A stretch of 64,000 nucleotides of DNA from an uncultured Gammaproteobacteria bacterium (GTDB lineage: Bacteria; Pseudomonadota; Gammaproteobacteria; CAMYKB01), in contig CAMYKB010000004.1 in assembly GCA_947258875.1 (NCBI GenBank), forward strand, positions 38,421 to 102,420, written 5' to 3'. The notes below the pieces were generated by a model, which was given only the letters and a program-made list of their open reading frames with translations, searched no databases and was not told the origin of the DNA. Below, piece after piece: positions 9,955-19,388 of this stretch. Each line of letters begins with the position of its first letter. The stretch's first letter is position 1. The translations under genes were made by a program, and so were the position numbers.

Positions 9955-11020
9955 TTATCTGCGCGAGTGGTATGAGCGACATTTCTCTGATCCGCAGGTT
10001 GTCATCCTCGCTATCCTGTTAATACTGGGTTTTACGGTAGTCTTGCTGGCGGGCGATATCCTGGCTCCGTTGTTGGCAGCAATCATCATCGCTTACCTGC
10101 TTGATGGAGGCATCGCAATTCTGCAGCGTTGCAAGATACCGCGGTCTGTCGCCCTGATGCTCGTCTATACGGGTTTTATTACTTTCCTGTTACTGATTCT
10201 GTTTGGCGTGGTGCCTTTGTTATCGCAGCAGCTGACACAATTTTTTCGAGAATTGCCCAGCATGATCGCCCAGGGTCAGCAGTTATTGATGCAGTTACCG
10301 GAGAAATACCCCGAGTTCATCACGGAAGCGCAGATGGGAGAAGTGATCGGCGCCTTGCGTGCCGATTTGACTGGCTTTGGTCAAAAGGTGGTGAGCTGGT
10401 CGTTGTCATCAGTCATGGGGCTCATCACGATTCTAGTGTATTTGATCCTGGTGCCGTTGTTGATTTTTTTCTTTTTGAAAGACAAGCAACGTATCCTCTA
10501 CTGGGTAGAGGGTTTCCTGCCGGCCGAAAGGTCTCTTACTAATGAAGTCTGGTTTGAGGTAAATAACAAGATTGCCAGTTATGTGCGTGGGAAATTCACC
10601 GAGATACTGCTGGTATGGTCGGTGAGCTATATCACCTTTACGATTCTGGGTTTGAATTTCGCAGTATTATTATCCTTTCTGGTGGGTATCTCGGTTATCG
10701 TTCCGTATGTCGGTGCCGCTGTGGTCACGATCCCGATTGCCTTCATTGCGTATTTTCAATGGGGCTTCAGTTCGCAATTTGCCTATGTGCTATTGGCTTA
10801 CGCTGTGATCCAATTTCTGGATGGCAACGTGCTCGTCACCTTCTTATTTTCTGAAGTGGTGAATCTCCACCCCGTCGCAATTATTTCTGCGGTGTTGGTG
10901 TTTGGCGGTTTGTGGGGTGTATGGGGGGTGTTCTTTGCGATTCCACTGGCAACCCTGGTAGAGGCCGTGATCAATGCCTGGCCGTCACGGCGCAAACAGG
11001 AAGCCAGTGAGCTTGCATGA
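9947..11020 (+). CDS. AI-2E/PerM-family membrane transporter
   Basis: A 357-residue inner-membrane protein with about seven or eight hydrophobic helices: two near residues 15-55, one near 62-90, a soluble loop of about 55 residues, then a cluster from 150 to 340. The loop followed by V-Y-L-I-L-V-P-L-L-I-F-F-F-L-K-D-K and the later P-Y-V-G-A-A-V-V-T-I-P motif are typical of the PerM/YdiK/AI-2E family. Members have been linked to export of autoinducer-2 or to ion exchange; the substrate here is unknown. It overlaps the preceding small gene by 8 bases and is convergent with phoH. Confidence 0.9.
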   Translation: MISYLREWYERHFSDPQVVILAILLILGFTVVLLAGDILAPLLAAIIIAYLLDGGIAILQRCKIPRSVALMLVYTGFITFLLLILFGVVPLLSQQLTQFFRELPSMIAQGQQLLMQLPEKYPEFITEAQMGEVIGALRADLTGFGQKVVSWSLSSVMGLITILVYLILVPLLIFFFLKDKQRILYWVEGFLPAERSLTNEVWFEVNNKIASYVRGKFTEILLVWSVSYITFTILGLNFAVLLSFLVGISVIVPYVGAAVVTIPIAFIAYFQWGFSSQFAYVLLAYAVIQFLDGNVLVTFLFSEVVNLHPVAIISAVLVFGGLWGVWGVFFAIPLATLVEAVINAWPSRRKQEASELA

Positions 11021-11028
11021 CCTCATTT

Positions 11029-12435
11029 CTAGAGCTGAACAGAGGCAAAATCAGCTAGCCGCGAACGCTCGCCACGTAACAGGGTGATATGTCCACTGTG
11101 GTCCCATTGTTTGAAACGATCGACCACGAAGGTCAGTCCGGAGGTGGTTTCTGTCAGATAGGGTGTGTCGATCTGGGCTATATTCCCCAGGCATACGATT
11201 TTGGTGCCGGGGCCGGCACGTGTGATGAGGGTCTTCATTTGTTTAGCGGTCAGGTTCTGGGCCTCATCGATGATGAGGTAGCGGTTCATGAAGGTGCGGC
11301 CACGCATGAAATTCAGCGAACGGATCTTGATACGGCTGCGCAGCAGGTCGTTGGTAGCCGCGCGGCCCCAGTCGCCGCCACTGGCCGACGGGCTGAGCAC
11401 TTCAAGATTATCCATTAATGCACCCATCCAGGGTTCCATTTTTTCCTCTTCGGTACCTGGTAGAAAGCCGATATCTTCGCCTACCGGAACAGTCACGCGC
11501 GTCATGATGATTTCCTTGTAACGCTGTTCCTCGATGGCCTGTGTGAGTCCGGCAGCCAGGGTCAGTAAAGTTTTGCCAGTACCGGCTTGCCCTACCAGGC
11601 TGACAAAGTCGATTTCGGGATCCATAAGCAGGTTGAGCGCGAAATTTTGCTCGCGATTGAGTGCATTGATACCCCATACGGTTTGCCGTGGTTGCCTATA
11701 GTCATGCAGGTATTCGATCACAGCCTGTTCATGCTCGAGTTTACGTACGATGGCGTTGAATGCCTGGTCGCCTTCAATGTACAGGCATTGGTTCGGATAC
11801 CACTCCTTGATCAGTGGGCCGTTGAGACGATAAAAGGTGCGTCCTTCTTCCTGCCATGAGTCCATATCCTTGCTGTGCGAGTTCCAGAAATCTGCCGGCA
11901 AGGCAGTGGCGCCATTGAATAACAGGTCGACATCATCGAGCACCTTATCATTGGTGTAATCCTCTGCATGAATGCCGATGATAGCGGCCTTGATGCGCAG
12001 GTTGATGTCCTTGGATACCAGTGTGACGCGGATATCGGTCAATTCTTTTTCAAGTGCCAGCGCCGTGCCGAGAATGGTGTTATCGGCAGTGCCGCCAGGC
12101 AGGGAGTCCGGTAGTACCGAGGGCATGATACGTGTCTGGAAAAACAGGTGTCCACCCGGTGCGTTGTTGGCACCGCTCAATTCCCTGGAAATGAGCGGTA
12201 CACCCTGTTCAATCTCCTCATGGCTGATGCCGGACATGAGGCCGTCCATAAAGCGGCTGACCTGACGGACGTTACGAGCGACTTCAGACATACCCTTTTT
12301 GGCACGGTCAAGTTCCTCCAGCACAACCATGGGTAGGAAGATGTCATGTTCCTTGAAGCGGAACAGTGACGCCGGGTCGTGCATAAGGACATTGGTATCC
12401 AGTACGAACAAGCGTTTGCCGGGCTCAATAGTCAT
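11029..12435 (-). CDS. PhoH-family ATPase with PIN domain
   Basis: A 468-residue two-domain protein. Residues about 6-150 form a PIN nuclease domain with the conserved acidic start F-V-L-D-T-N-V-L-M-H-D. Residues about 245-460 form the PhoH P-loop ATPase, with Walker A G-Q-A-G-T-G-K-T and Walker B Y-L-I-I-D-E-A-Q-N. This fusion (PhoH2-like) is associated with RNA unwinding and cleavage. ATG at 12435 is chosen because the family starts at about this point; the frame extends 25 codons upstream without family-like sequence. The gene follows bcp on the same strand with a 37-base gap. Confidence 0.9.
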   Translation of the reverse strand: MTIEPGKRLFVLDTNVLMHDPASLFRFKEHDIFLPMVVLEELDRAKKGMSEVARNVRQVSRFMDGLMSGISHEEIEQGVPLISRELSGANNAPGGHLFFQTRIMPSVLPDSLPGGTADNTILGTALALEKELTDIRVTLVSKDINLRIKAAIIGIHAEDYTNDKVLDDVDLLFNGATALPADFWNSHSKDMDSWQEEGRTFYRLNGPLIKEWYPNQCLYIEGDQAFNAIVRKLEHEQAVIEYLHDYRQPRQTVWGINALNREQNFALNLLMDPEIDFVSLVGQAGTGKTLLTLAAGLTQAIEEQRYKEIIMTRVTVPVGEDIGFLPGTEEEKMEPWMGALMDNLEVLSPSASGGDWGRAATNDLLRSRIKIRSLNFMRGRTFMNRYLIIDEAQNLTAKQMKTLITRAGPGTKIVCLGNIAQIDTPYLTETTSGLTFVVDRFKQWDHSGHITLLRGERSRLADFASVQL

Positions 12436-12472
12436 TGAATATCTCTTGTCTGGGTTTATGGATGGTGGTGGA

Positions 12473-12940
12473 TTACAGGGATTTTGTGGCAGCCAGGACC
12501 GCGTCCACATGACCTGCGACCTTTACCTTGCGCCATTCTTGCCTCAGTACTCCTTTTTCGTCGATCAAAAAAGTGCTGCGTTCGATGCCTAATAGCTGTT
12601 TACCGTACATGTTTTTAGGCTTGATCACATCGAACAGCTGGCAGAGTTTTTCATCTGCATCGGACAATAGTTCAAAAGTGAAGCCTTGTTTGGCCTTGAA
12701 ATTTTCATGTGACTTTATGCCGTCACGCGAGACACCGAGAATTACGGTGTTGGCGCGTTTGAATTTGCTGTGGTTGCTATTGAAATCAAGTCCTTCGGTT
12801 GTGCAGCCGGGGGTGTTGTTCTTGGGATAGAAGTAAAGTACGATTTTTTTGCCTTTAGAGTCCGATAGCTTAACGGTCTGGTCGCCGGTTGCGGCTACTT
12901 CAAAGTCAGGGACGGGTTTCCCGAGGCTTACTGTGCTCAC
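12473..12940 (-). CDS. bcp: Thioredoxin-dependent peroxiredoxin (Bcp/PrxQ)
   Basis: A 155-residue cytoplasmic peroxiredoxin that reduces hydrogen peroxide and organic hydroperoxides. The active-site motif is T-P-G-C-T-T-E-G with peroxidatic Cys46. The usual second Cys five residues later is absent (replaced in the T-E-G-L-D stretch). The only other Cys lies near residue 107, so it would act as a 1-Cys or atypical 2-Cys enzyme. Start is ATG at 12940. It is divergent from dapA, a gene order seen in many gammaproteobacteria. Confidence 0.93.
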   Translation of the reverse strand: MSTVSLGKPVPDFEVAATGDQTVKLSDSKGKKIVLYFYPKNNTPGCTTEGLDFNSNHSKFKRANTVILGVSRDGIKSHENFKAKQGFTFELLSDADEKLCQLFDVIKPKNMYGKQLLGIERSTFLIDEKGVLRQEWRKVKVAGHVDAVLAATKSL

Positions 12941-13101
12941 TCGAATACTCCTGTGGATAACGCGTAATATTGATCAGCTGCGGTGATGGATAGCCTGGCA
13001 TTGCCGGGTGCCCCGCTGCGTAGCATCAAATCTGTGGACAGGGTATCAATTTACTGGATAGAGGCCTAGGAGAATACCCTTGGCACTAATGCGACATATG
13101 C

Positions 13102-13130
13102 TTGTCAACTTGGATAAGCCTCAGTAGTAT
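13102..13130 (+). promoter_or_regulatory. Candidate sigma70 promoter of dapA-bamC
   Basis: TTGTCA (13102-13107) and TAGTAT (13125-13130) are separated by 17 bases and lie 27 bases upstream of the dapA start. They match consensus at 5 of 6 and 4 of 6 positions. A CGGAG ribosome site precedes the ATG at 13157. Confidence 0.5.
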
Positions 13131-13156
13131 GACGCCTTAATTTTCCGGAGATATAT

Positions 13157-14047
13157 ATGTTCCACGGTAGTATGGTGGCGATGGTGACGCCAATGCAAGA
13201 TGATGGCGCCGTCGACACTCAGGCCCTGGCAGCGCTGGTCGAGTTCCATATAGAAAACGGTACCGATGCCATCGTGGCGGTGGGCACTACCGGCGAATCA
13301 GCGACGCTTGATAACGAGGAACACTGTGGTGTCATCCGCCAGGTGGTGGATAGGGTAGCAGGCCGTATTCCGGTGATTGCCGGTAGTGGCGCCAACTCCA
13401 CCCATGAAGCGATTGACCTGACACGCTGTGCTATGGATGCCGGCGCTGATGCCTGTCTGCTGGTCACACCGTACTACAACAAACCACCTCAGGAAGGGCT
13501 CTACCAGCACCATAAGGCAATCGCTGATGCGGTTGCGATTCCCCAGATTCTTTATAATGTGCCTGGGCGCACTGCCTGCGATATGCTGCCTGATACGGTG
13601 GAACGGCTTTCCCGAATCCCTAATATCATTGCCATTAAGGAGGCGACGGCTGACCTGGAGCGCGCCAGGGAAATTGTACAGCGCTGTGGTGATAATCTGG
13701 ACGTTTACGCCGGCGATGATGCCACCGCCATGGAGTTGATGTTGCTTGGCGGTAAGGGCGTGATCTCGGTGACGGCCAATGTCGCGCCCCGTGCTATGCA
13801 TGAGCTCTGTGAGGTCTGCCTGTTGGGTGACCGTGCCCGTGCAGAGGAGATCAATGCTAGCATCGAAGGCCTGCATCGTGACCTGTTTCTGGAATCCAAT
13901 CCTATTCCGGCTAAATGGGCCTTGCATGAAATGGGCTTGATCTCCACCGGCATACGCCTGCCACTGGTGCCACTTGCCGAGCAATATCGCGAACCGTTGA
14001 GGCGCACTTTGCGTGCCGCCGGCATTGAACTTGGCCGCTCTGATTAA
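13157..14047 (+). CDS. dapA: 4-hydroxy-tetrahydrodipicolinate synthase
   Basis: DapA, 296 residues, condenses pyruvate with aspartate semialdehyde in the lysine and diaminopimelate pathway. It is a TIM-barrel class I aldolase. The Schiff-base lysine is Lys161 in I-I-A-I-K-E-A-T. Tyr133 (I-L-Y-N-V-P-G-R-T) and the paired Thr44-Thr45 (V-G-T-T-G-E) complete the catalytic set at the E. coli numbering. Length matches the family. It precedes bamC by 51 bases, as in E. coli where the two form one operon. Confidence 0.97.
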   Translation: MFHGSMVAMVTPMQDDGAVDTQALAALVEFHIENGTDAIVAVGTTGESATLDNEEHCGVIRQVVDRVAGRIPVIAGSGANSTHEAIDLTRCAMDAGADACLLVTPYYNKPPQEGLYQHHKAIADAVAIPQILYNVPGRTACDMLPDTVERLSRIPNIIAIKEATADLERAREIVQRCGDNLDVYAGDDATAMELMLLGGKGVISVTANVAPRAMHELCEVCLLGDRARAEEINASIEGLHRDLFLESNPIPAKWALHEMGLISTGIRLPLVPLAEQYREPLRRTLRAAGIELGRSD

Positions 14048-14098
14048 GTCATGACTTGCTCAGAGCTGCCCCTAAAATTTTAAGCCAAGAGTATCTAC

Positions 14099-15199
14099 GT
14101 GAATACATCAAAATCGCTGTTAATGACCTGTTTGCTGATCGTGCTTGCGGGTTGCTCCCTGTTTGGTACCAGAGACGACTATAAGCAAAGCCGCACCTTG
14201 CCACCATTGGAAGTGCCTCCGGATCTGACAGCACCCAGCATTGATAATCGCAATACCATTCCGGAAGGCAGGGTCAGTGCCTTGGAGACCTCCAGGCAGG
14301 ACGCAACAAACGCCGTCCCAACGGGTGCCACACGGGGTTCCAGCAATACAGTGTTGCCTGAGTATCTGGGTTTTCAACTCAAAAAAGATGGCAATGTTCG
14401 GTGGTTGCAGGTTAATGCTACCCCGCAAACTCTGTGGCCCAAGTTGCATGGCTTCTGGCGCGAAGAGGGTTTTCCGCTGGTGAGGGATGCCCCGGGTGTT
14501 GGTGTGATGGAAACCGACTGGGTCGAAAATAATGCCGGCCTGGTGAAAACAGGGCTACGTAAGATTTTGTCGAGGGCAATTGGTGCCGTTTACGATGCGG
14601 GTTACCGCGACAAGTTTCGTTTGCGGCTCGAGCGTGAGCAGGATGATGTTACCAACATCTACCTTGCGCATAGCTGGGCGGAACAGGTAGGTGAAGGTGA
14701 GGAACAGGTCGTCGTCTGGGAATTGCGTCCTGCCAAGCCGGAAAACGAAGCGGAAATGCTGCAAAAGTTAATGATGTATCTTGGAGATGCTCAAGCTGAA
14801 CAGCGCATGGCCGCCGTTGAAGATCAGACCGTCGGCATGCGTCTGGAAACCATAGAGGGTGAGCCGACATTGCTGGTCAATGAAAAATTCAGCCGTACAT
14901 GGCGACGTATCGGGGTAGCGCTGGATCGCGCCAGCCTGGTGGTTGATGAACAGGATAAGGCGCAGGGCCTCTACTATGTAACCTACGTTGGTGATGAAAA
15001 TAGAGATGGATTTTTCAAGCGCCTCTTTAGCACCAAAGATGAAGGATTGGTCAGGGATCGCCATTATCGGATACGCGTAGCGGCCGACGGCGAGTCAACC
15101 CAGGTGACGGCGATGGAGGCTGAACGGGATGATCCGCTCAGTGCCAAGAACGCGGAGAAGATTTTACAAAAGCTGCAAACGGCGCTGCAGGGCGGTTAA
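14099..15199 (+). CDS. bamC: Outer-membrane assembly lipoprotein BamC
   Basis: A 366-residue lipoprotein component of the BAM complex that inserts beta-barrel proteins into the outer membrane. It starts with GTG at 14099. The lipobox is V-L-A-G-C (Cys19), followed by the flexible L-P-P-L-E-V-P-P-D-L-T-A-P segment that contacts BamD. Two helix-grip domains follow (roughly 85-215 and 240-360). Gene order after dapA is the enterobacterial one. No anomalies are seen apart from the GTG start. Confidence 0.93.
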   Translation: MNTSKSLLMTCLLIVLAGCSLFGTRDDYKQSRTLPPLEVPPDLTAPSIDNRNTIPEGRVSALETSRQDATNAVPTGATRGSSNTVLPEYLGFQLKKDGNVRWLQVNATPQTLWPKLHGFWREEGFPLVRDAPGVGVMETDWVENNAGLVKTGLRKILSRAIGAVYDAGYRDKFRLRLEREQDDVTNIYLAHSWAEQVGEGEEQVVVWELRPAKPENEAEMLQKLMMYLGDAQAEQRMAAVEDQTVGMRLETIEGEPTLLVNEKFSRTWRRIGVALDRASLVVDEQDKAQGLYYVTYVGDENRDGFFKRLFSTKDEGLVRDRHYRIRVAADGESTQVTAMEAERDDPLSAKNAEKILQKLQTALQGG

Positions 15200-15344
15200 T
15201 GCTGCTATTGTCATGCCTCGAAAAATTGGGCTAGTACGCCAACTTGGTATGGGTCTGTCGGAGAGTGTAGTTGCTGTTATTCGTTGACGAGCACCGCAGT
15301 AAATGCCGCTACGCTACGGCCGCACCAAGTGGTTGTCTTCAGGG

Positions 15345-16112
15345 ATGTCCTTGAGATTTGCTTCGCTAGGAAGCGGCAGCCGTGGTAATGCCACGTTAAT
15401 ACACTGCGATAGCACCTACATACTCCTGGACTGCGGTTTTTCAGCAGTCCAGGTTGAGCGTCGCCTGCAACGCCTGGGCGTTGAGCCTGAACAACTCGCA
15501 GCAATCCTGATCACCCACGAACACTCCGACCATATCGGCAGTGCAGAACGCTTCTCGCGTAAACACGACATACCCGTGTGGTTAACGCAGGGCACGCACG
15601 AAGCCTGTGGTTATCCGGCTTTTTCCGAGGAACACCTGTTCCATGCACACGATACATTCAGTATCGGCGACCTGCAGGTGCAGCCTTTTCCGGTGCCGCA
15701 TGACGCCCGCGAGCCTTGCCAGTTTGTATTCGAAGACGGCCAGTGGCGTCTGGGTATATTGACCGATACCGGTTCTATCACGCCCCACATACGGACATCG
15801 CTGGCCGGTTGTCATGCGTTACTCATGGAATGCAACTACGATCCCGTGATGATGGCGAACGGCCCTTATCCCCCCGCACTCAAGAGCAGAATAACCGGTG
15901 ATTACGGCCACCTAGCCAATGAACAGGCACAAACACTGTTGCAACAACTGGATCTTGCGAACCTGCAACATATCGTTGGCGTGCATATCAGTGAAAAAAA
16001 TAACCACCCTGATCTTGCAGCGCAGGCATTGTGCGCAGGGGTCGGATGCGAACGCGACTGGATCCGCATCGCCGAACAGGATACGGGTTTTGACTGGCGG
16101 GAGTTGCGCTAA
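15345..16112 (+). CDS. MBL-fold metallohydrolase (YycJ-like)
   Basis: A 255-residue metallo-beta-lactamase-fold enzyme. It opens with S-L-G-S-G-S-R-G-N-A-T and carries the metal motif T-H-E-H-S-D-H near residue 62, which ligates two zinc or similar ions. Relatives of the YycJ/WalJ group include nucleases involved in mismatch repair in Gram-positive bacteria; the substrate here is not shown. ATG at 15345 is preferred over an upstream codon at 15303 because the family begins with this glycine-rich strand. It is a cytoplasmic protein in the same direction as dapA-bamC. Confidence 0.85.
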   Translation: MSLRFASLGSGSRGNATLIHCDSTYILLDCGFSAVQVERRLQRLGVEPEQLAAILITHEHSDHIGSAERFSRKHDIPVWLTQGTHEACGYPAFSEEHLFHAHDTFSIGDLQVQPFPVPHDAREPCQFVFEDGQWRLGILTDTGSITPHIRTSLAGCHALLMECNYDPVMMANGPYPPALKSRITGDYGHLANEQAQTLLQQLDLANLQHIVGVHISEKNNHPDLAAQALCAGVGCERDWIRIAEQDTGFDWRELR

Positions 16113-16150
16113 ATAACTTATACGCAGATGGATTAGTTAATGCAGTGCGC

Positions 16151-16190
16151 AGGATGCGTGTAGCGTAACGCAACCCATCAGGTTTTTTTT
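16151..16190 (+). repeat. Palindromic intergenic repeat, copy 1 (degenerate)
   Basis: The stretch GGATGCGTGTAGCG followed by ACGCAACCCATC is a decayed form of the dispersed proteobacterial repeat GGATGGGT...ACCCATC. It is followed by eight T residues at 16183-16190, so as RNA it could also act as a terminator for the MBL-fold gene. A second copy in the same orientation lies at 16495-16524. Confidence 0.55.
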
Positions 16191-16268
16191 AGCATCATTA
16201 TTGTTTTCGTTACGAGGTTGATCCGAGTCTGCCCCCTAGTTATTTTTCCCTATGAAAAAGCTGTCATC

Positions 16269-16472
16269 ATGACTGATAATAGTAAGAGGAAAATAAATAA
16301 AACTATTGTTAGCCTGGGTGGAATTTTCGCCATCTCTGGTTTTGTGATTGCGTATCTGGAATACAAGTATTTTAACTCGGCCACGTTTTTTGGCTTTACA
16401 GCGTTCCTTATTGGGTGGGTGCTTGTTGTGATTGGGGTGATTATTGATCGCCTGCCGGATAATGAATCTTGA
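16269..16472 (+). CDS. Small two-helix membrane protein, unknown
   Basis: A 67-residue protein with a basic N-terminus (T-D-N-S-K-R-K-I-N-K) and two predicted membrane helices, about residues 13-30 and 37-57. ATG at 16269 is used; the ribosome site is weak. I do not recognise a family. It is flanked on both sides by palindromic repeats of the same class, which may reflect insertion of the repeat pair or simple decay around a dispensable gene. Confidence 0.5.
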   Translation: MTDNSKRKINKTIVSLGGIFAISGFVIAYLEYKYFNSATFFGFTAFLIGWVLVVIGVIIDRLPDNES

Positions 16473-16494
16473 AAATACAATTACTTTAGCGCGT

Positions 16495-16524
16495 AGGATG
16501 GGTGAAGCATAGCGAAACCCATCA
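16495..16524 (+). repeat. Palindromic intergenic repeat, copy 2
   Basis: GATGGGT (16498-16504) and ACCCATC (16517-16523) form a 7-bp inverted repeat around a 12-base loop. This is the class of hairpin repeat found scattered between genes in many gammaproteobacteria. It has the same orientation as the decayed copy 340 bases upstream. Confidence 0.6.
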
Positions 16525-16613
16525 GCGTAAGTCTGCGGGTATGCTTATGTTTATCGCTGTATACTATGTAATTATGCGATTGGGCTCGCATGCCCGCAGC
16601 CTGTTTTCAGCTG

Positions 16614-17435
16614 TTAAGAAGCCTCAGCCTCTTTATCTTTTTCAATCAGCGCGTATGCGGAGTGATTGTGAATCGACTCGAAATTTTCTGATTCCACGGT
16701 ATAGGCTAGGATGCGGTCATCGTCATTGAGCTTAACGGCGATATCGCGGACGACGTCTTCGACAAATTTTGGATTGTCATAGGCGCGTTCGGTAACGTAT
16801 TTCTCGTCAGGGCGTTTCAACAGGCCAAACAACTCGCAGGAGGCCTCGGCCTCGACGAGTTCGATCAGTTCCTCGATCCATACAAAATCCTTAATACGGA
16901 CATTAAGCGTGATATGCGAACGCTGGTTGTGCGCACCATAGTCGGAGATGTTCTTGGAGCAAGGACACAGGCTGGTTACCGGAATAACGATTTTGATGTT
17001 GGTATGCGGCGCGCCATTATTTATTTCACCGATAAAAGTGACTTCATAGTTCATCAGACTCATGACGCCAGACACAGGCGCCGCTTTGTTGATGAAGTAG
17101 GGGAAGGACATTTCGATATGACCGGCCTCGGCTTCCAGCTTGTCTGCCATTTCGTGCAACATTTCCTTGAAGGACTGCACCGTGATTTCCTGGTCGTGAG
17201 CATTGAGGATCTCAACAAAGCGGGACATGTGTGTGCCCTTGAAATTATGCGGCAGGTTTACATACATGTTAAAGCACGCAACCGTATGCTGTTCACCGCC
17301 GGCACGGTCAGTGACGCGTACGGGGTGTTGAATATCCTTGATACCGACCTTGTCGATCGGGATGCGGCGCGTATCGGCGCTACCCTGAACATCCGGGATA
17401 CTGTTGCGTACCGCTTTGGGGGCGATCGTGCTCAT
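16614..17435 (-). CDS. folE2: GTP cyclohydrolase FolE2 (type IB)
   Basis: A 273-residue enzyme converting GTP to 7,8-dihydroneopterin triphosphate, the first step of folate and queuosine synthesis. The N-terminal [18 protein letters not shown] motif and the T-S-L-C-P-C-S-K segment with the metal-binding Cys identify the type IB family, which can use metals other than zinc. Folate (folK) and queuosine (queG) genes elsewhere in the window depend on this step. The gene lies downstream of dxs on the same strand with a 104-base gap. Confidence 0.95.
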   Translation of the reverse strand: MSTIAPKAVRNSIPDVQGSADTRRIPIDKVGIKDIQHPVRVTDRAGGEQHTVACFNMYVNLPHNFKGTHMSRFVEILNAHDQEITVQSFKEMLHEMADKLEAEAGHIEMSFPYFINKAAPVSGVMSLMNYEVTFIGEINNGAPHTNIKIVIPVTSLCPCSKNISDYGAHNQRSHITLNVRIKDFVWIEELIELVEAEASCELFGLLKRPDEKYVTERAYDNPKFVEDVVRDIAVKLNDDDRILAYTVESENFESIHNHSAYALIEKDKEAEAS

Positions 17436-17539
17436 GGACTATCTGACCTCTAAATACATGGATACGGCGCTGTTTGATGGCCGAGCGGCAGGCTGCGGAG
17501 CATGTTTGACTGGCGTCCGGTATGTACCTGACTAATTTA

Positions 17540-19388
17540 CTAGGATATTACGCGACGCCCAGGTGATTCGCAATCCCGGCCCGCCAAGCATGATTGTACA
17601 GAATTCAGGATGCCATTGGCATCCAGGCCGGCCTCTTGTAGCAATTCCTCGCGGCTACCATGTTCCTGGTAGCGATCTGGAAGGCCAAGATTGAGGGTCT
17701 TGGTCTGAATATCCTGCGCGGCCAGGTACTCGTTAACAGCGCTGCCGGCGCCGCCATTGATGGCATTATCCTCAATAGTGCAGTGGCTTGATAAAGCGCA
17801 TGTTGACGACGCTGGCATCCAGTGTGTCGGCTGCCGCGAGGGCTGCTTGCAAGGGGCTGCCAAACACTAGTAGTGCGACGTCGCTGCCGTGTCTGACGAT
17901 ATCTGCCTTACCTAAAGGCATGGCCTGCATGGACTTGTTAATAGTTGTGCCGGGGCCGCAACCGCGGGGATAACGTACCGCAGCTGGGCCATCATGGAGA
18001 TGGCCGGTGTAAAGCATCTGGCGGCATTCGTTTTCGTCGGTAGGTGCCATGATCAGCATATTGGGTATGCAACGCATGAAGCTGAGATCAAAACTCCCAG
18101 CATGGGTGGGGCCATCAGGGCCGACAATTCCGGCGCGGTCGATGGCGAACAGCACAGGCAGGTTTTGCAGCGCGACATCGTGGATAAGCTGATCGTATGC
18201 ACGTTGCAAAAAGGTGGAATAGATCGCCACTACCGGTCTGGCGCCTTCCCTGGCCATGCCCGCGGCAAGTGTTACTGCATGTTGCTCGGCAATACCCACG
18301 TCGAAATAGCGATCCGGATATTCCTGTGAATAGCGAACCAGCCCCGAACCTTCGCGCATGGCGGGCGTGATAGCCATCAGGCGTGGGTCCTCGGCGGCCA
18401 TATCGCAGATCCAGTCACCGAATACCTGGCTATAAGTCGGTGACGATTGCTCTGTGCTTTTGCTCATGCCCGTTTCCGGGTTAAATTTGGAAACCGCATG
18501 ATAGGTGACCGGATCATCTTCCGCGGGTTCGTAACCCTTGCCTTTGCGAGTGATGATGTGCAAGAGCCGGGGGCCTTTGTGGTTGCGCAGGTTGGCCAGG
18601 GTCTTTAGCAGTGCGTTGATATCGTGACCATCGACCGGACCAAAATAATTGACACCCATCTCCTCGAACAGGGTACCCGGTGCAACCATACCCTTGACAT
18701 GTTCTTCAGTGCGTTTTGCCAGTTCCCATACAGGCGGCATTTGTTTGAGTAATTTTTTGCCGCCCTCGCGCATGCTTGAGTAGACTTTGCCTGATAGCAT
18801 GCGCGTCAAATAATTATTGAGGGCACCGACATTCGGTGAGATCGACATTTCGTTATCGTTGAGGATGATCAGCAGATCGGCATACACATCACCCACATGA
18901 TTTAATGCCTCGAATGCCATGCCTGCGGTCATCGCGCCGTCACCGATGATGGCTACCACCTTGCGTTCCTCATGCGCGCGGGCGGCAGCCAGCGCCATCC
19001 CCAAGGCGGCGCTGATAGAGGTGCTGGAATGGCCGACACCGAAGGTGTCGTATTCACTTTCGTCACATTTCGGGAAGGGCGCCAGACCGTCCTTTTGGCG
19101 GATACTGGTTATAGCGTCGCGGCGTCCGGTAAGGATCTTGTGGGGATAACACTGGTGTCCCACATCCCAGACCAGGCGGTCATCAGGCGTATTAAACACA
19201 TAATGCAAGGCCACTGTCAGCTCAATAGTGCCCAGCCCGGCAGCGAAGTGCCCGCCACTTTTTGCCACGGAGTGCAACAGGTATTCGCGTAATTCACGAG
19301 CGAGTTCGCCAAGTGATGATTGTGGCAATTTACGCAGCTCGTGCGGATCTGTAATACCGTAAAGGAGTGGGTAATCTGGTGTCTTCAT
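17540..19388 (-). pseudogene. dxs: 1-deoxy-D-xylulose-5-phosphate synthase, frameshifted
   Basis: Dxs condenses pyruvate and glyceraldehyde 3-phosphate, the first step of MEP isoprenoid synthesis. Residues 1-535 are normal, with the thiamine-diphosphate motif G-D-G-A-M-T-A-G-M and the [11 protein letters not shown] motif. After M-R-F-I-K-P-L the frame runs into TGA at 17774-17772. The expected continuation ([15 protein letters not shown]) is found from 17779 in another frame and runs to a stop at 17540. About 16 residues that normally join the two parts are missing. This fits an out-of-frame deletion of about 47 bp at 17780. Two readings remain open: a true loss of function, or a sequence or assembly error. 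The C-terminal part is otherwise well conserved. Confidence 0.9.
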
